Below, in pieces: positions 55,110-64,000 of a stretch of 64,000 bases of DNA (position 1 is its first letter; every line of letters starts with the position of its first letter). The notes under the pieces were generated by a model, which saw nothing but the letters and a program-made list of their open reading frames with translations, did not search any database and had not been told where the DNA came from. The translations under genes were made by a program, and so were the position numbers. Location of the stretch: NCBI GenBank assembly GCA_965249895.1, contig CBDFNC010000004.1, forward strand, positions 1,426,001 to 1,490,000, read 5' to 3'. The stretch comes from CBDFNC01 sp965249895 (GTDB lineage Bacteria > Pseudomonadota > Gammaproteobacteria > Enterobacterales > CBDFNC01).

Positions 55110-55460
55110 ATGCTTATTCACACGTATTTTAATAATATTGCGGTATATCACTTTCCCCAAAGCAGCGAGTCAAGGCTGTTTAACAAGGATTACCTGGAGC
55201 TTCTGAGTCTCATTAAGACCCACCCAAATGGCATTATTGTCAGTTTGCAACAGGTGAAAGATATCAACCTTCACGTTATTAGTTTGTTGGCTCAGTGTCA
55301 GCAAACTGCTAACGCGGCACGCATTCCTTTGTGTTTTAGTCATGTTAGTCCCGGCACACTGCAGATCCTGAGTATTACCGGATTGGATCAGGCCCTGGTG
55401 TTACTCGAACAAAATAAAGATGCACTGAAATGGCTGATGCCCGGGGAGGAACAGTCATAA
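55110..55460 (+). CDS. STAS-domain protein lacking the phosphorylatable serine
   Basis: The 116-residue protein fits a STAS (anti-sigma-factor antagonist) fold: GIIVSLQQVKDINLHVISLLAQCQQTANAARIPLCFSHVSPGTLQILSITGLDQAL. In SpoIIAA-like proteins the D-S-S/A-G loop holds the regulatory serine. Here the aligned bases give N-L-H-V, so phosphorylation at that place is not possible. GGAG stands 8 bases before the ATG. The gene is read from the sigma-54 promoter and divergently from the luxO-like gene, so it is a likely direct target of that regulator. Partner unknown. Confidence 0.75.
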   Translation: MLIHTYFNNIAVYHFPQSSESRLFNKDYLELLSLIKTHPNGIIVSLQQVKDINLHVISLLAQCQQTANAARIPLCFSHVSPGTLQILSITGLDQALVLLEQNKDALKWLMPGEEQS

Positions 55461-55682
55461 ACAGTTAGTTCTCGCAAAGGATTATAAAACCCCATAAGGA
55501 AACCAAGTTCACGGTTTCCCAGGGTGACAATGTGAAACGTTGAAAAACAGCTGCTATCAGTGTCATTTTGACTCAGGTTGAAACAGAAAACTCCAACCGC
55601 TTAGAGTTTTTACTCTAACCAGGTCACCTTTTGTTAAATTGATAATTTACATTTTATTAAAACAATGATAACACTAGGTTTG

Positions 55683-55697
55683 AGTGGTTGGACCACT
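55683..55697. promoter_or_regulatory. FadR-like operator upstream of fadE
   Basis: AGTGGTTGGACCACT is a palindrome (arms AGTGGT/ACCACT) whose core TGGTTGGACCA differs at one base from the FadR core TGGTCNGACCA. It lies 47 bases before the fadE ATG and just after a possible sigma-70 promoter (TTGATA near 55640). GTGAAACGTTGAAA at 55531 might be a PsrA-like half site. Confidence 0.55.
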
Positions 55698-55743
55698 GAT
55701 CAACCAAGACTAAATAATTCGTTGTACGATACGGAGAATCATA

Positions 55744-58200
55744 ATGGCAACACTGCTATTTTCGCTCGCCCTGGTACTGGTGCTTGGTGCCCTGGCCTAT
55801 CACCGAGCTGGGTTAAAAATGTTTACCATCATCACGGCAGCAATTCTTATGGTGGGCTCAATATTAGGTATTGCGGGTCTGTTTGGCTGGCTTGCTTTCC
55901 TTATTCTCGCCGTGCCGGTTAACATCACTGCAATTCGGCAGCCTCTCATCAGCCGCCCGGTGTTGAATATGTTCAAAAAAATTATGCCAGCTATGTCTCA
56001 GACCGAGAAAGAAGCTATCGATGCTGGCACAGTATGGTGGGAAGCTGATTTATTCCGCGGTAACCCCGACTGGAAAAAACTGCATGATATTCCGGTTTCA
56101 CAGTTAACGGATGAAGAGCAGGCATTTCTTGACGGTCCGGTGAATGAAGTTTGCCGCATGACCTGCGACTATCAGATCACCCATGAACTGGCTGATTTAC
56201 CACCTGAGATCTGGCAGTACCTGAAAGACAATAAATTCTTCGCGATGATCATCAAGAAAGGGTTTGGTGGCCTGGAATTTTCTGCACACGCCCAGTCTCT
56301 GGTGCTACAGAAGCTGACCGGCGTATCGGGCGTGCTGTCATCCACTGTAGGGGTGCCTAACTCATTAGGCCCAGGTGAATTGCTGCAGCACTATGGAACC
56401 AAACAACAAAAAGATCACTACTTGCCACGCCTTGCAGCAGGTAAAGAAATTCCATGTTTTGCACTCACCAGCCCGGAAGCAGGTTCAGATGCCGGATCTA
56501 TTCCTGATTTTGGTATTGTGACCAGAGGTCAGTGGCAAGGTGAAGAAGTACTGGGTATGAGAATCACCTGGAATAAACGATATATTACCCTGGCACCGGT
56601 TGCGACTGTGCTGGGCCTTGCCTTTAAATTACGAGATCCACAGGGTCTATTAGGTGATAAAGAAGAATTAGGTATCACCTGCGCACTGATCCCGACAGAT
56701 ATCGAAGGTATCGATATCGGCCGTCGCCACTCCCCATTAAACGTGCCCTTCCAGAATGGACCAACCCGTGGTAACGAAATTTTTGTACCCTTGGATTTCA
56801 TTATCGGTGGCGTTGAAATGGCAGGTCAGGGATGGCGTATGTTGGTTGAATGTCTTTCCGTTGGTCGTGGTATCACCTTACCTTCTAACTCAACAGGCGG
56901 ACTGAAAACCGTCGCTATGGCCACAGGCGCTTACGCACGGATCCGTCGTCAGTTCAAATTACCCATAGGTAAAATGGAGGGTATTGAAGAGCCACTGGCA
57001 CGCATTGCCGGTAATGCTTACGTAATGGACGCAGCCAGTGCGCTTACTGTTGCGGGGATTGGCCTGGGTGAAAAACCATCGGTTATCTCAGCTATCGTTA
57101 AATATCATTGTACCCATCGCGGTCAGCGCGGTGTTATTGATGCAATGGACATAGTGGGTGGCAAAGGTATCTGTATGGGCCCTGCAAACTTCCTGGCCCG
57201 TGCTTATCAAGGCGCACCTATTGCCGTCACAGTAGAAGGCGCGAACATACTAACCCGCTCGATGATTATTTATGGTCAAGGCGCTATCCGTTGCCATCCC
57301 TATGTATTAAAAGAGATGGACGCCGCTTATTCGGAAAATCCACAGCAGGCGCTAAAAGGATTTGATACCGCACTATTTGGCCATATTGGCTTTGTTTTCA
57401 GTAATCTGGCTCGCAGCTTCTGGCTGGGATTAAGCGATGGTCGCGGCTCAAGCACACCTTATAAGGACGAAACTGCCCGTTACTATCAACAGCTAAACCG
57501 ATATAGCGCCAATATGGCGCTACTATCAGATATTTCCATGTCTGTATTGGGCGGTTCGCTCAAACGCCGCGAGCGTTTATCCGCTCGCCTTGGTGATATT
57601 CTTAGCCAGCTATATTTAAGCTCAGCCACGTTAAAACGTTTTGCCGATGAAGGTCGCCAGAAACAAGATCTGGCTCTGGTTCACTGGGGCCTGCAAGACT
57701 CCTTGCACCAAACTGAAATCGCCATCAATGAACTCCTAGCTAACTTCCCGAACCGTTTGGTGGCAACCGCACTGCGTATCGTACTCTTCCCGACCGGTTT
57801 ATCACGGGCCAAACCAAGTGACAAACTCGATGGCGAAGTTGCTCGAATAATTCAAACACCTGGCGCTACGCGTTCTCGCATAGGTCGAGGTCAATTCCTG
57901 GAAGCAAGCGAACACAACCCGGTTGGCAAAATTGAGCAGGCGTTAGTGGATATTCTGGCAGCCGAACCCGTGTACAAGCATATTTGCCAGGAAACGGGGA
58001 AAAAGCTGCCCTTTATGCAACTGGATAAAGTGGCCGATATTGGATTAGAAGCTGGAGCTATTAGTGAAGAGCAAGCGCAAATACTTCGCAAAGCCGAAGC
58101 CGGGCGACTAGAAACGATTAACGTCGACGACTTTGAACCAGAAGAGCTCGCTAGCAAAGCTGTTCAAAATTCAAAGCCCAGTTTAGAAAGCGTCGCTTAA
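55744..58200 (+). CDS. fadE: Acyl-CoA dehydrogenase
   Basis: The 818-residue protein is the size of E. coli FadE. It starts with two or three membrane helices (residues ~2-60), followed by the acyl-CoA dehydrogenase domain: [47 protein letters not shown] and [32 protein letters not shown]-terminal FadE-specific region comes after it ([37 protein letters not shown]). It catalyses the first step of beta-oxidation with FAD at the inner membrane. GGAG precedes the ATG. It is monocistronic, bounded by a FadR-like site and a terminator. Confidence 0.96.
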   Translation: MATLLFSLALVLVLGALAYHRAGLKMFTIITAAILMVGSILGIAGLFGWLAFLILAVPVNITAIRQPLISRPVLNMFKKIMPAMSQTEKEAIDAGTVWWEADLFRGNPDWKKLHDIPVSQLTDEEQAFLDGPVNEVCRMTCDYQITHELADLPPEIWQYLKDNKFFAMIIKKGFGGLEFSAHAQSLVLQKLTGVSGVLSSTVGVPNSLGPGELLQHYGTKQQKDHYLPRLAAGKEIPCFALTSPEAGSDAGSIPDFGIVTRGQWQGEEVLGMRITWNKRYITLAPVATVLGLAFKLRDPQGLLGDKEELGITCALIPTDIEGIDIGRRHSPLNVPFQNGPTRGNEIFVPLDFIIGGVEMAGQGWRMLVECLSVGRGITLPSNSTGGLKTVAMATGAYARIRRQFKLPIGKMEGIEEPLARIAGNAYVMDAASALTVAGIGLGEKPSVISAIVKYHCTHRGQRGVIDAMDIVGGKGICMGPANFLARAYQGAPIAVTVEGANILTRSMIIYGQGAIRCHPYVLKEMDAAYSENPQQALKGFDTALFGHIGFVFSNLARSFWLGLSDGRGSSTPYKDETARYYQQLNRYSANMALLSDISMSVLGGSLKRRERLSARLGDILSQLYLSSATLKRFADEGRQKQDLALVHWGLQDSLHQTEIAINELLANFPNRLVATALRIVLFPTGLSRAKPSDKLDGEVARIIQTPGATRSRIGRGQFLEASEHNPVGKIEQALVDILAAEPVYKHICQETGKKLPFMQLDKVADIGLEAGAISEEQAQILRKAEAGRLETINVDDFEPEELASKAVQNSKPSLESVA

Positions 58201-58203
58201 TCC

Positions 58204-58233
58204 AAAAGGGGAAAGCTCGCTTTCCCCTTTCTC
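58204..58233 (+). terminator. Rho-independent terminator after fadE
   Basis: AAAGGGGAAAG (58205-58215) pairs with CTTTCCCCTTT (58220-58230) around a CTCG loop, giving an 11-bp stem beginning 4 bases after the stop codon, followed by TTTCTCT. Confidence 0.88.
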
Positions 58234-58887
58234 TACAACCAGCACAAAAATAATTTAATGGTTCGCCTTAGCAGATGACTGGTTTGCATCATGTTAAGGA
58301 TCATCAATACCCGTGGCGTTTTTAAATATGCGACGCAGCATAAGTCCTGGCCCAATTTGGCAATTCAAACAAACATAGCGCTAAACAGATTAGCCATGTC
58401 AGCTTTAAGCTAGGTATATTTTCACCGATCAGACAGCTTGCTAAAAACAAAGTGGGATCAAGCTAATACGTTTACTGCCTACCACTCGAACAAGCCACAC
58501 AGCGGTTTCGCCAGCCGGATTTGAAGCGTGAGTCTGCATTCTGAAAATAGAAAAATAGTCCCCGTCATCACGGGTCGAAGTATCAATTTTTCCTTGGTTA
58601 TAAACCTAATTTGTAGAGTGATAACCAACTAGGTTTACATCACCTAATCCACATCTTTGGTATCAGAACCCCCCCTTTAACTATTTTACGCAGAGACATA
58701 TCCGGGGATGAGGAGCCCTTGATTGCCAGAGCTAACACTGTGATGAAGAGTAAGGTATGCCTTGCGTGAGAGAGCTGGGAATATATAACTAAGTGGGGAT
58801 AAAAAAGCGAACCAGTAGTAAATCATACTAATAACACAGACAAACCATGGCTAAAGACGTAATCCTACAAATTAGCAAGGCAGACTA
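58234..58887. other. Gene-free stretch between fadE and the tetR-type gene
   Basis: No intact gene in 654 bases. 58710-58830 has short coding-like scraps (for example PLIARANTVMKSKV) that I cannot assign and which are broken by stops, possibly decayed mobile DNA. No regulatory motif is recognised. Confidence 0.35.
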
Positions 58888-59502
58888 CTATATTGCAGCT
58901 GTCTCAGTCTCTTGTACTGATTCTTGATTAAGTTCGTGACGTACCATTCGGGAAAATGTCTCAATATTTTCCCGAGTCTGGTGTGCTTTAATCGACGGAT
59001 CGAGTCGATTGAAGCTCAGGCCGTTAAGAAATACTCGGCTCATACGGCTAATCGCCAGCGCTTTTTCGGGCTCCGGATGCATTGGTTCGTCAATACACTG
59101 CCAAAATTTGTCGTGACTTTTCTTAAACACTGGCCCGACTAGGGTTGCCAACTTTTCATCGCTACGCATCGCCAGCCAGATTTCCATCAGTACCAGCTGT
59201 ACTTCACTTTCAGGATCCGCTTTTAGGGCATCCAGCATATCCAGTAGGATCAGCGCCGGGTTTTGCTCCCTATTGGCATAAAAACGTTTGACCTGTTCGG
59301 AAAAGGTAACTTCTACCAGTTCTTTTATTAAGCCAAATTTACCCTTGTCATACTGATGGTTAAGTGCCCCACGTGTGACGCCTGCATGACTGCATATAAC
59401 AGTAGCTGTTGCACCTGCATAACCCCGCTCTGCTATGCAAGTCATTGCTGATTCGAGCAGCTTTGTGCGTGTTATACGATTCCGTTCCGCGTGTGTGGCC
59501 AT
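58888..59502 (-). CDS. TetR/AcrR-family transcriptional regulator
   Basis: The 204-residue protein has a TetR N-terminal HTH: RTKLLESAMTCIAERGYAGATATVICSHAGVTRGALNHQYDKGKFGLIKELV, where GALNHQY takes the place of the usual GALYHHF. The C-terminal ligand domain is not assignable. It faces away from adhE and is separated from it by 531 bases; whether it regulates fadE, adhE or itself cannot be decided. No operator palindrome is obvious. Confidence 0.88.
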   Translation of the reverse strand: MATHAERNRITRTKLLESAMTCIAERGYAGATATVICSHAGVTRGALNHQYDKGKFGLIKELVEVTFSEQVKRFYANREQNPALILLDMLDALKADPESEVQLVLMEIWLAMRSDEKLATLVGPVFKKSHDKFWQCIDEPMHPEPEKALAISRMSRVFLNGLSFNRLDPSIKAHQTRENIETFSRMVRHELNQESVQETETAAI

Positions 59503-59894
59503 GTCTATTTTTTATAATCAAAATTTTTCGCAAGATTATCATCTTTGCTGAATATAAAGAAGTCAACGCCACTTATATTCAGACATGGCTTACCCTTTAG
59601 GTAAAATAACTAGAATCTATCCAATTGATAGATAAAAACTTCCATCAAAACAATACCAATTACTGAGTTAATTATAATTTACTTAGGTTAAATTAGAACA
59701 TAATCTGGTGGTTACAAAGCAGGTAAAACCATACTGAGATCTAAATCACGATTTTTTGTAATTAAAGTAGAACATGAGCTAAATGAATGAATAGCAAGTA
59801 CCCTACATGAAATAATAATTTTAACTTTATTATCAGACAGTTAAACCAAAAATACCCATTAAGTGATAATCTTTATTTCGTAATTAAATAACAA
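59503..59894. other. AT-rich region upstream of the adhE promoter
   Basis: No gene is seen. The stretch should hold the tetR promoter and distal adhE control sites. No Rex-type palindrome was found. Confidence 0.4.
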
Positions 59895-59935
59895 CTGATC
59901 CAGATCAACTTTTCGCCGTGGCAGGCTTTTATAAT
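59895..59935 (+). promoter_or_regulatory. FNR/CRP-type box and -10 element of adhE
   Basis: CTGATCCAGATCAA (59895-59908) differs at one base from the FNR consensus TTGAT-N4-ATCAA. TATAAT follows at 59930-59935, placing the box about 41 bases before the expected start point, the class II activator position. There is no good -35 hexamer, as expected for an activator-dependent promoter. Anaerobic induction of adhE is the likely meaning. Confidence 0.72.
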
Positions 59936-60033
59936 CATTTATGAAAGCGGTTCACTAAAGGTTTAATCGCCAAGCCATCAAGGCGTTAATCGATTCTTTT
60001 AGTAAAAAGTTTTTAAATTATCAGGAGTAAATT

Positions 60034-62706
60034 ATGTCAGTAGGTACAATCGCTGAACTAGATGCACTTGTGGCTCGCGTAAAAGTGGCTCAACAAGCGT
60101 TTTCCAACTATTCACAAGAGCAAGTCGACAAGATTTTCCGCGCCGCAGCCCTTGCGGCTTCTACTTCCCGTATTCCTCTGGCCCAAATGGCCGTCGAAGA
60201 ATCTGGAATGGGTATCATCGAAGATAAAGTAACTAAAAACCACTTTGCCTCTGAATATATTTACAATAAATATAAAGATGACAAGACCTGCGGCATTATC
60301 GATGAAGATGCGGAAATGGGCACCATTACTATCGCCGAGCCAACCGGTATTATCTGCGGAATAGTCCCAACCACTAACCCAACGTCCACTGCAATTTTTA
60401 AAGCGTTGATCTCGCTTAAGACACGCAATGGTATTATTTTCTCGCCACACCCAAGAGCAAAAAACGCCACCAATACAGCAGCAAAAATTGTATTGGATGC
60501 CGCAGTCTCAGCAGGCGCACCAAAAGACATAATCGGCTGGATTGATCAACCTTCCGTTGAGCTGTCGAACGGCCTAATGAAGCATGAAGATATTAACCTT
60601 ATCTTGGCCACTGGAGGACCGGGCATGGTAAAAGCGGCTTACTCTTCCGGTAAGCCTGCTATCGGTGTTGGCGCTGGCAACACACCCGTTGTGATTGACG
60701 AAACAGCCGACATTAAACGTGCCGTATCTTCCATTTTATTGTCGAAAACTTTCGACAATGGTGTTGTATGTGCTTCTGAGCAAGCCATCATAGTAGTTGA
60801 TAGCATTTATGAGGCAGTAAAAGAACGTTTCACTACACACGGCGGTTACGTACTAAGTAAAGAAGAAGCGGATAAGGTCCGTAAAATCATCCTGATCAAT
60901 GGCGCCATGAACCCGAAGATCGTCGGTCAGCCCGCCGTTAAGATTGCCGAGATGGCCGATGTTAAAGTACCTGCATACACCAAGATCCTTATCGGTGAAG
61001 GCCTGGAAGTACGCGAGGAAGACGAATTTGCCCATGAAAAACTGTCTCCGACTTTAGGTATGTTCCGCGCCAAAGACTTCAACCATGCCGTTGAGCAAGC
61101 GGTTGTGATGGTAAATCTAGGGGGTATCGGTCACACATCAGCCCTTTATACAGACCAGGATCTTAACGAAGATCGTGTGAAGTACTTCGGCGACAAGATG
61201 AAAACAGCTCGTATTCTGATTAACACGCCAACCTCTCACGGTGGGATCGGCGACCTGTATAACTTTGCCCTGGCGCCTTCACTGACACTGGGTTGTGGTT
61301 CATGGGGGGGTAACTCCATCTCTGAAAACGTAGGGCCTAAACACCTTATTAACAAGAAGACGGTAGCTAAAAGGGCAGAAAATATGTTGTGGCACAAACT
61401 TCCCAAATCTATCTATTTCCGTCGCGGCTCACTGCCTATTGCAATGGATGACCTGGTGGGTAAAAAGCGTGCCTGTATCGTCACAGACCGCTTCTTATTT
61501 AACAACGGTTATTGCGACGACCTGATTAAGATCCTAAAAGAAAAAGGCATGGAAACTGAAGTTTTTTATGAAGTAGAAGCGGATCCAACTCTGAGCATAG
61601 TGAAAAAAGGCGCCGACTTGCTGAACCAGTTCCAGCCCGACGTAATCCTGGCTCTGGGCGGTGGCTCTCCAATGGATGCCGCCAAGATCATGTGGGTAAT
61701 GTACGAGCATCCGGACGTGCACTTCGAAGACCTGGCAATGCGCTTTATGGATATCCGTAAGCGTATCTATAAGTTCCCTAAAATGGGTACTAAAGCCGAA
61801 CTGGTTGCCATCACAACCACGTCTGGTACAGGTTCAGAAGTCACTCCGTTTGCCGTAGTAACCGATGACGAGACCGGGGCAAAATACCCAATCGCTGATT
61901 ACGAGTTAACCCCGAATATGGCGGTGGTTGATGCCAACCTGGTAATGAACATGCCTAAATCTTTGTGTGCCTTCGGTGGTTACGATGCAGTGACTCACGC
62001 CATGGAAGCCTATGTGTCAGTGCTTGCCAACGAATACTCTGACGGCCAGGCGCTGCAAGCGCTACAAATCCTGAAGGAATACCTGCCAAGCTCCTATGAG
62101 AAAGGCGCCAAAGACCCGGTTGCTCGCGAAAAAGTGCATAATGCGGCAACCATCGCCGGCATCGCCTTTGCCAATGCCTTTCTGGGAGTGTGTCACTCAA
62201 TGGCGCACAAACTAGGAGCAGAATTCCATATCCCTCACGGTTTGTCGAATGCACTGCTACTGACCAACGTAATTCGTTATAACGCAACGGATATTCCAAC
62301 CAAACAGGCCGCTTTCTCACAATATGACCGTCCTAAGGCACGTGCTCGTTATGCTGAGATTGCAGACCACTTAGGCTTCAGGGAAGGTAAAACTCAGGAT
62401 AAGGTAGATGCACTACTAAACTGGTTGGAAGAGCTAAAAGTTCAGCTGGATATTCCTAAGTCTATCCGTGAAGCCGGAGTTCCTGAAGCTGATTTTCTGG
62501 CCAAGGTAGACCAAATAGCTGTGGATGCATTTGACGACCAATGTACGGGCGCAAACCCAAGATACCCATTGATCAGCGAATTGAAGCAGGTATTACTGGA
62601 CTCTTACTACGGCGTGGATTACAAAGAAGTATACGAGCGTGAAGAAGGGCAGGTAAAACCCGCAGCTATAAAGCAAACCGTGAAAAAGGAAGCTGTAAAA
62701 GCCTGA
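60034..62706 (+). CDS. adhE: Bifunctional acetaldehyde-CoA/alcohol dehydrogenase
   Basis: The 890-residue fusion has an N-terminal CoA-acylating aldehyde dehydrogenase domain (residues ~1-440; catalytic Cys in TFDNGVVCASEQ near 246; GVGAGNTPVVID) and a C-terminal iron-type alcohol dehydrogenase domain (~450-870; LALGGGSPMDAAKIMWV; metal-binding HSMAHKLGAEFHIPHG). It converts acetyl-CoA to ethanol with NADH and forms spirosomes in enterobacteria. AGGAG lies 6 bases before the ATG. Length matches E. coli AdhE (891). Confidence 0.97.
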   Translation: MSVGTIAELDALVARVKVAQQAFSNYSQEQVDKIFRAAALAASTSRIPLAQMAVEESGMGIIEDKVTKNHFASEYIYNKYKDDKTCGIIDEDAEMGTITIAEPTGIICGIVPTTNPTSTAIFKALISLKTRNGIIFSPHPRAKNATNTAAKIVLDAAVSAGAPKDIIGWIDQPSVELSNGLMKHEDINLILATGGPGMVKAAYSSGKPAIGVGAGNTPVVIDETADIKRAVSSILLSKTFDNGVVCASEQAIIVVDSIYEAVKERFTTHGGYVLSKEEADKVRKIILINGAMNPKIVGQPAVKIAEMADVKVPAYTKILIGEGLEVREEDEFAHEKLSPTLGMFRAKDFNHAVEQAVVMVNLGGIGHTSALYTDQDLNEDRVKYFGDKMKTARILINTPTSHGGIGDLYNFALAPSLTLGCGSWGGNSISENVGPKHLINKKTVAKRAENMLWHKLPKSIYFRRGSLPIAMDDLVGKKRACIVTDRFLFNNGYCDDLIKILKEKGMETEVFYEVEADPTLSIVKKGADLLNQFQPDVILALGGGSPMDAAKIMWVMYEHPDVHFEDLAMRFMDIRKRIYKFPKMGTKAELVAITTTSGTGSEVTPFAVVTDDETGAKYPIADYELTPNMAVVDANLVMNMPKSLCAFGGYDAVTHAMEAYVSVLANEYSDGQALQALQILKEYLPSSYEKGAKDPVAREKVHNAATIAGIAFANAFLGVCHSMAHKLGAEFHIPHGLSNALLLTNVIRYNATDIPTKQAAFSQYDRPKARARYAEIADHLGFREGKTQDKVDALLNWLEELKVQLDIPKSIREAGVPEADFLAKVDQIAVDAFDDQCTGANPRYPLISELKQVLLDSYYGVDYKEVYEREEGQVKPAAIKQTVKKEAVKA

Positions 62707-62734
62707 CGCAGTAAACAATTGTAGAAATTAATAT

Positions 62735-62760
62735 AGCCCGCAGTTAGCGGGCTTTTTCTT
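62735..62760 (+). terminator. Rho-independent terminator after adhE
   Basis: AGCCCGC (62735-62741) pairs with GCGGGCT (62747-62753) with a 5-base loop, followed by TTTTTCTTTTT. It begins 29 bases after the adhE stop codon. Confidence 0.9.
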
Positions 62761-62814
62761 TTTCACTTATAATTTTCTACAATTTCTATATGAGCCAAGG
62801 ACTTGATACTTTTT

Positions 62815-64000
62815 ATGGCACTCATCAATTTACCCCCAAACCAGTTAAAAAAAGGCCATTTTATTAATCTCCCGCTGGGGTGGAAAGATCACCCGTTTAT
62901 GTTCAGTAGTTTCAAAATAAAAAGCGATGAGCAGCTAACCATTTTAAGATCCCTGGGACTCGCCACGGTCCAGGTCGATGAAGACAAATCCGATCTGCCC
63001 AAAACCGCTCCCATATCTCAGCCAGAGCCAGAGCCCGAGGTAAAGGCGGCCCCGGTTAAGCCTGCTGAAGTCTATGAAGACCCCAAAGAGCTGGCGTCCA
63101 AACAAGCCAAGCGCGGGCAAAAACAGGCGGAAAAAGAATTCGCCAAGAACCTGGATGAATTTAAAGGGGCCTTAGGCAAATTTAATTTAAGCCCGGATGA
63201 AGCCTATTTCGAAATCGCCCAGCAAGTAAGTAAAACCACCAAGCAGGTGTTTTCAACGGAAGAAAAACTGCCGGTACACATGATAAGTTCCAACAGTGCC
63301 GGCGAGACTATCTTTTATCACGGTATGAATGTAGCTGTGCTGGGGTTACTGGTGGCAAAAGAGCTCGGATTTAGCGAAGAGGAATGCCACACGTTTACCC
63401 TGGGAGCCATGGTACATGATATGGGAGAACTCAGAGTTCCCACCCAAATTCGTCGCAAAAATACCCCCTTGTCCAAGGTGGAGCAAAACTACCTGGACAT
63501 GCATACGACCTATGGTGTGGATGTGATTAAGAAAGCGGGGTCATTTCCGAAAAGCATAATGCCACTGATTGAAAATCATCATGAACGCTTGGATGGCTCA
63601 GGTTACCCTAAAAAACTCAAAGGTGACCAAATAGATAAACTCACCCAATTACTATCCGTCGTCGATACCTTTGATAACTTGTGTTATCCGCTGCCTTTTC
63701 AGAAACCAGCTACTCCAAGAACAGCCATTGTAACCCTGTTTAAAAATGCCCCGGCCAGATATAACAAAACCTACCTGGAAGCCCTGGTTCAGGTTATGGG
63801 TATTTACCCGCCCGGCTCGCTGGTCACCTTAAGTGACGAAAATTATGGACTAGTGTTGGCGACCAACCCAGATAACTTGATGAACCCTAAGGTAATCGCT
63901 TACCAAAAAGGGCAAAGGCCTGAGCGGGTGCCGGTTATCGATTTAGCGCAGGAAGATCTGGATATTACGGGTACAGTCACCGCGGACAAACTACCGGAGA
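62815..64000 (+). CDS. HD-GYP domain c-di-GMP phosphodiesterase, 3' partial
   Basis: From ATG 62815 the frame is open to the window end (395 codons). The N-terminus (LPPNQLKKGHFINLPLGWKDHPFMFSSFKI) fits DUF3391, which commonly precedes HD-GYP domains. A proline/glutamate-rich linker follows (residues ~65-90). Then come HGMNVAVLGLLVAKELG, the metal-binding HDMGELRVP, and HHERLDGSGYP with the GYP motif. It should hydrolyse cyclic di-GMP. The ribosome site is weak (AAGGA about 14 bases upstream). With the PilZ gene at 1921 it is the second c-di-GMP-related protein in the window. Confidence 0.92.
   Translation, partial: MALINLPPNQLKKGHFINLPLGWKDHPFMFSSFKIKSDEQLTILRSLGLATVQVDEDKSDLPKTAPISQPEPEPEVKAAPVKPAEVYEDPKELASKQAKRGQKQAEKEFAKNLDEFKGALGKFNLSPDEAYFEIAQQVSKTTKQVFSTEEKLPVHMISSNSAGETIFYHGMNVAVLGLLVAKELGFSEEECHTFTLGAMVHDMGELRVPTQIRRKNTPLSKVEQNYLDMHTTYGVDVIKKAGSFPKSIMPLIENHHERLDGSGYPKKLKGDQIDKLTQLLSVVDTFDNLCYPLPFQKPATPRTAIVTLFKNAPARYNKTYLEALVQVMGIYPPGSLVTLSDENYGLVLATNPDNLMNPKVIAYQKGQRPERVPVIDLAQEDLDITGTVTADKLPE

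Overview
The window reads as chromosomal DNA of a marine gammaproteobacterium of the Alteromonadales/Vibrionales type. The pointers are a LuxO/LuxU-like regulator pair, a gammaproteobacterial-size FadE, a fused AdhE behind an FNR-like site, a ThiD-ThiZXY-TenA thiamine salvage operon, and a very IS-rich middle section. The species cannot be fixed from sequence alone.

Layout. (1) 1-23,070: one long plus-strand exopolysaccharide locus of the Wzx/Wzy type. It holds a GT26-phosphoglycosyltransferase fusion (cut by the window edge), a degenerate nucleotidyltransferase with a beta-helix, a PilZ protein, an acyltransferase, seven further glycosyltransferases, a pol-beta-like nucleotidyltransferase, two polysaccharide-deacetylase-like proteins, an alkaline-phosphatase-superfamily enzyme, a Wzc-like co-polymerase with a decayed kinase domain, a Wza-like lipoprotein, Wzy/ligase and Wzx proteins, and an OmpA/PEGA lipoprotein. 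Many genes overlap by 1-35 bases, so the locus is probably one or a few transcripts. (2) 23,071-33,600: an IS graveyard (ISAs1 remnants, an IS1111-type IS110 element, a RAYT-type HUH transposase, a broken DDE element with 15-bp inverted repeats, a frameshifted IS1595 element). It carries a small Cys-His-Asp papain-like protein, a G3E GTPase behind a Zur-like palindrome, and a frameshifted DKNYY lipoprotein. (3) 33,535-38,241: thiamine pyrimidine salvage operon under a possible TPP riboswitch. (4) 38,370-41,260: a two-gene cassette (quinone-reductase-like and NTF2-like) bounded by long imperfect inverted repeats and invaded by an intact IS4-family element with 10-bp target duplications. (5) 41,270-52,965: a siderophore uptake island (TonB receptor, siderophore-interacting protein, binding protein, two permeases, ATPase) between two directly repeated IS66 copies. 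(6) 52,980-55,460: luxO-luxU-like pair, divergent from a STAS gene that has a GG-N10-GC sigma-54 promoter and an upstream TTGCA-N3-TGCAA site. (7) 55,683-64,000: fadE with a FadR-like operator, a TetR regulator, adhE with an FNR-like box, and an HD-GYP phosphodiesterase running off the window.

How it fits together: the left third builds and exports a capsule or EPS, with c-di-GMP input suggested by PilZ. The middle is accessory metal and vitamin acquisition brought in or rearranged by IS elements. The right third is core fatty-acid and fermentative metabolism plus a quorum-sensing-like phosphorelay whose obvious sigma-54 target is a STAS protein rather than a Qrr RNA. The most promising novelties are that LuxO-sigma54-STAS arrangement, the Zur-box G3E GTPase lacking the CxCC motif, the inverted-repeat cassette and the papain-like cargo gene.
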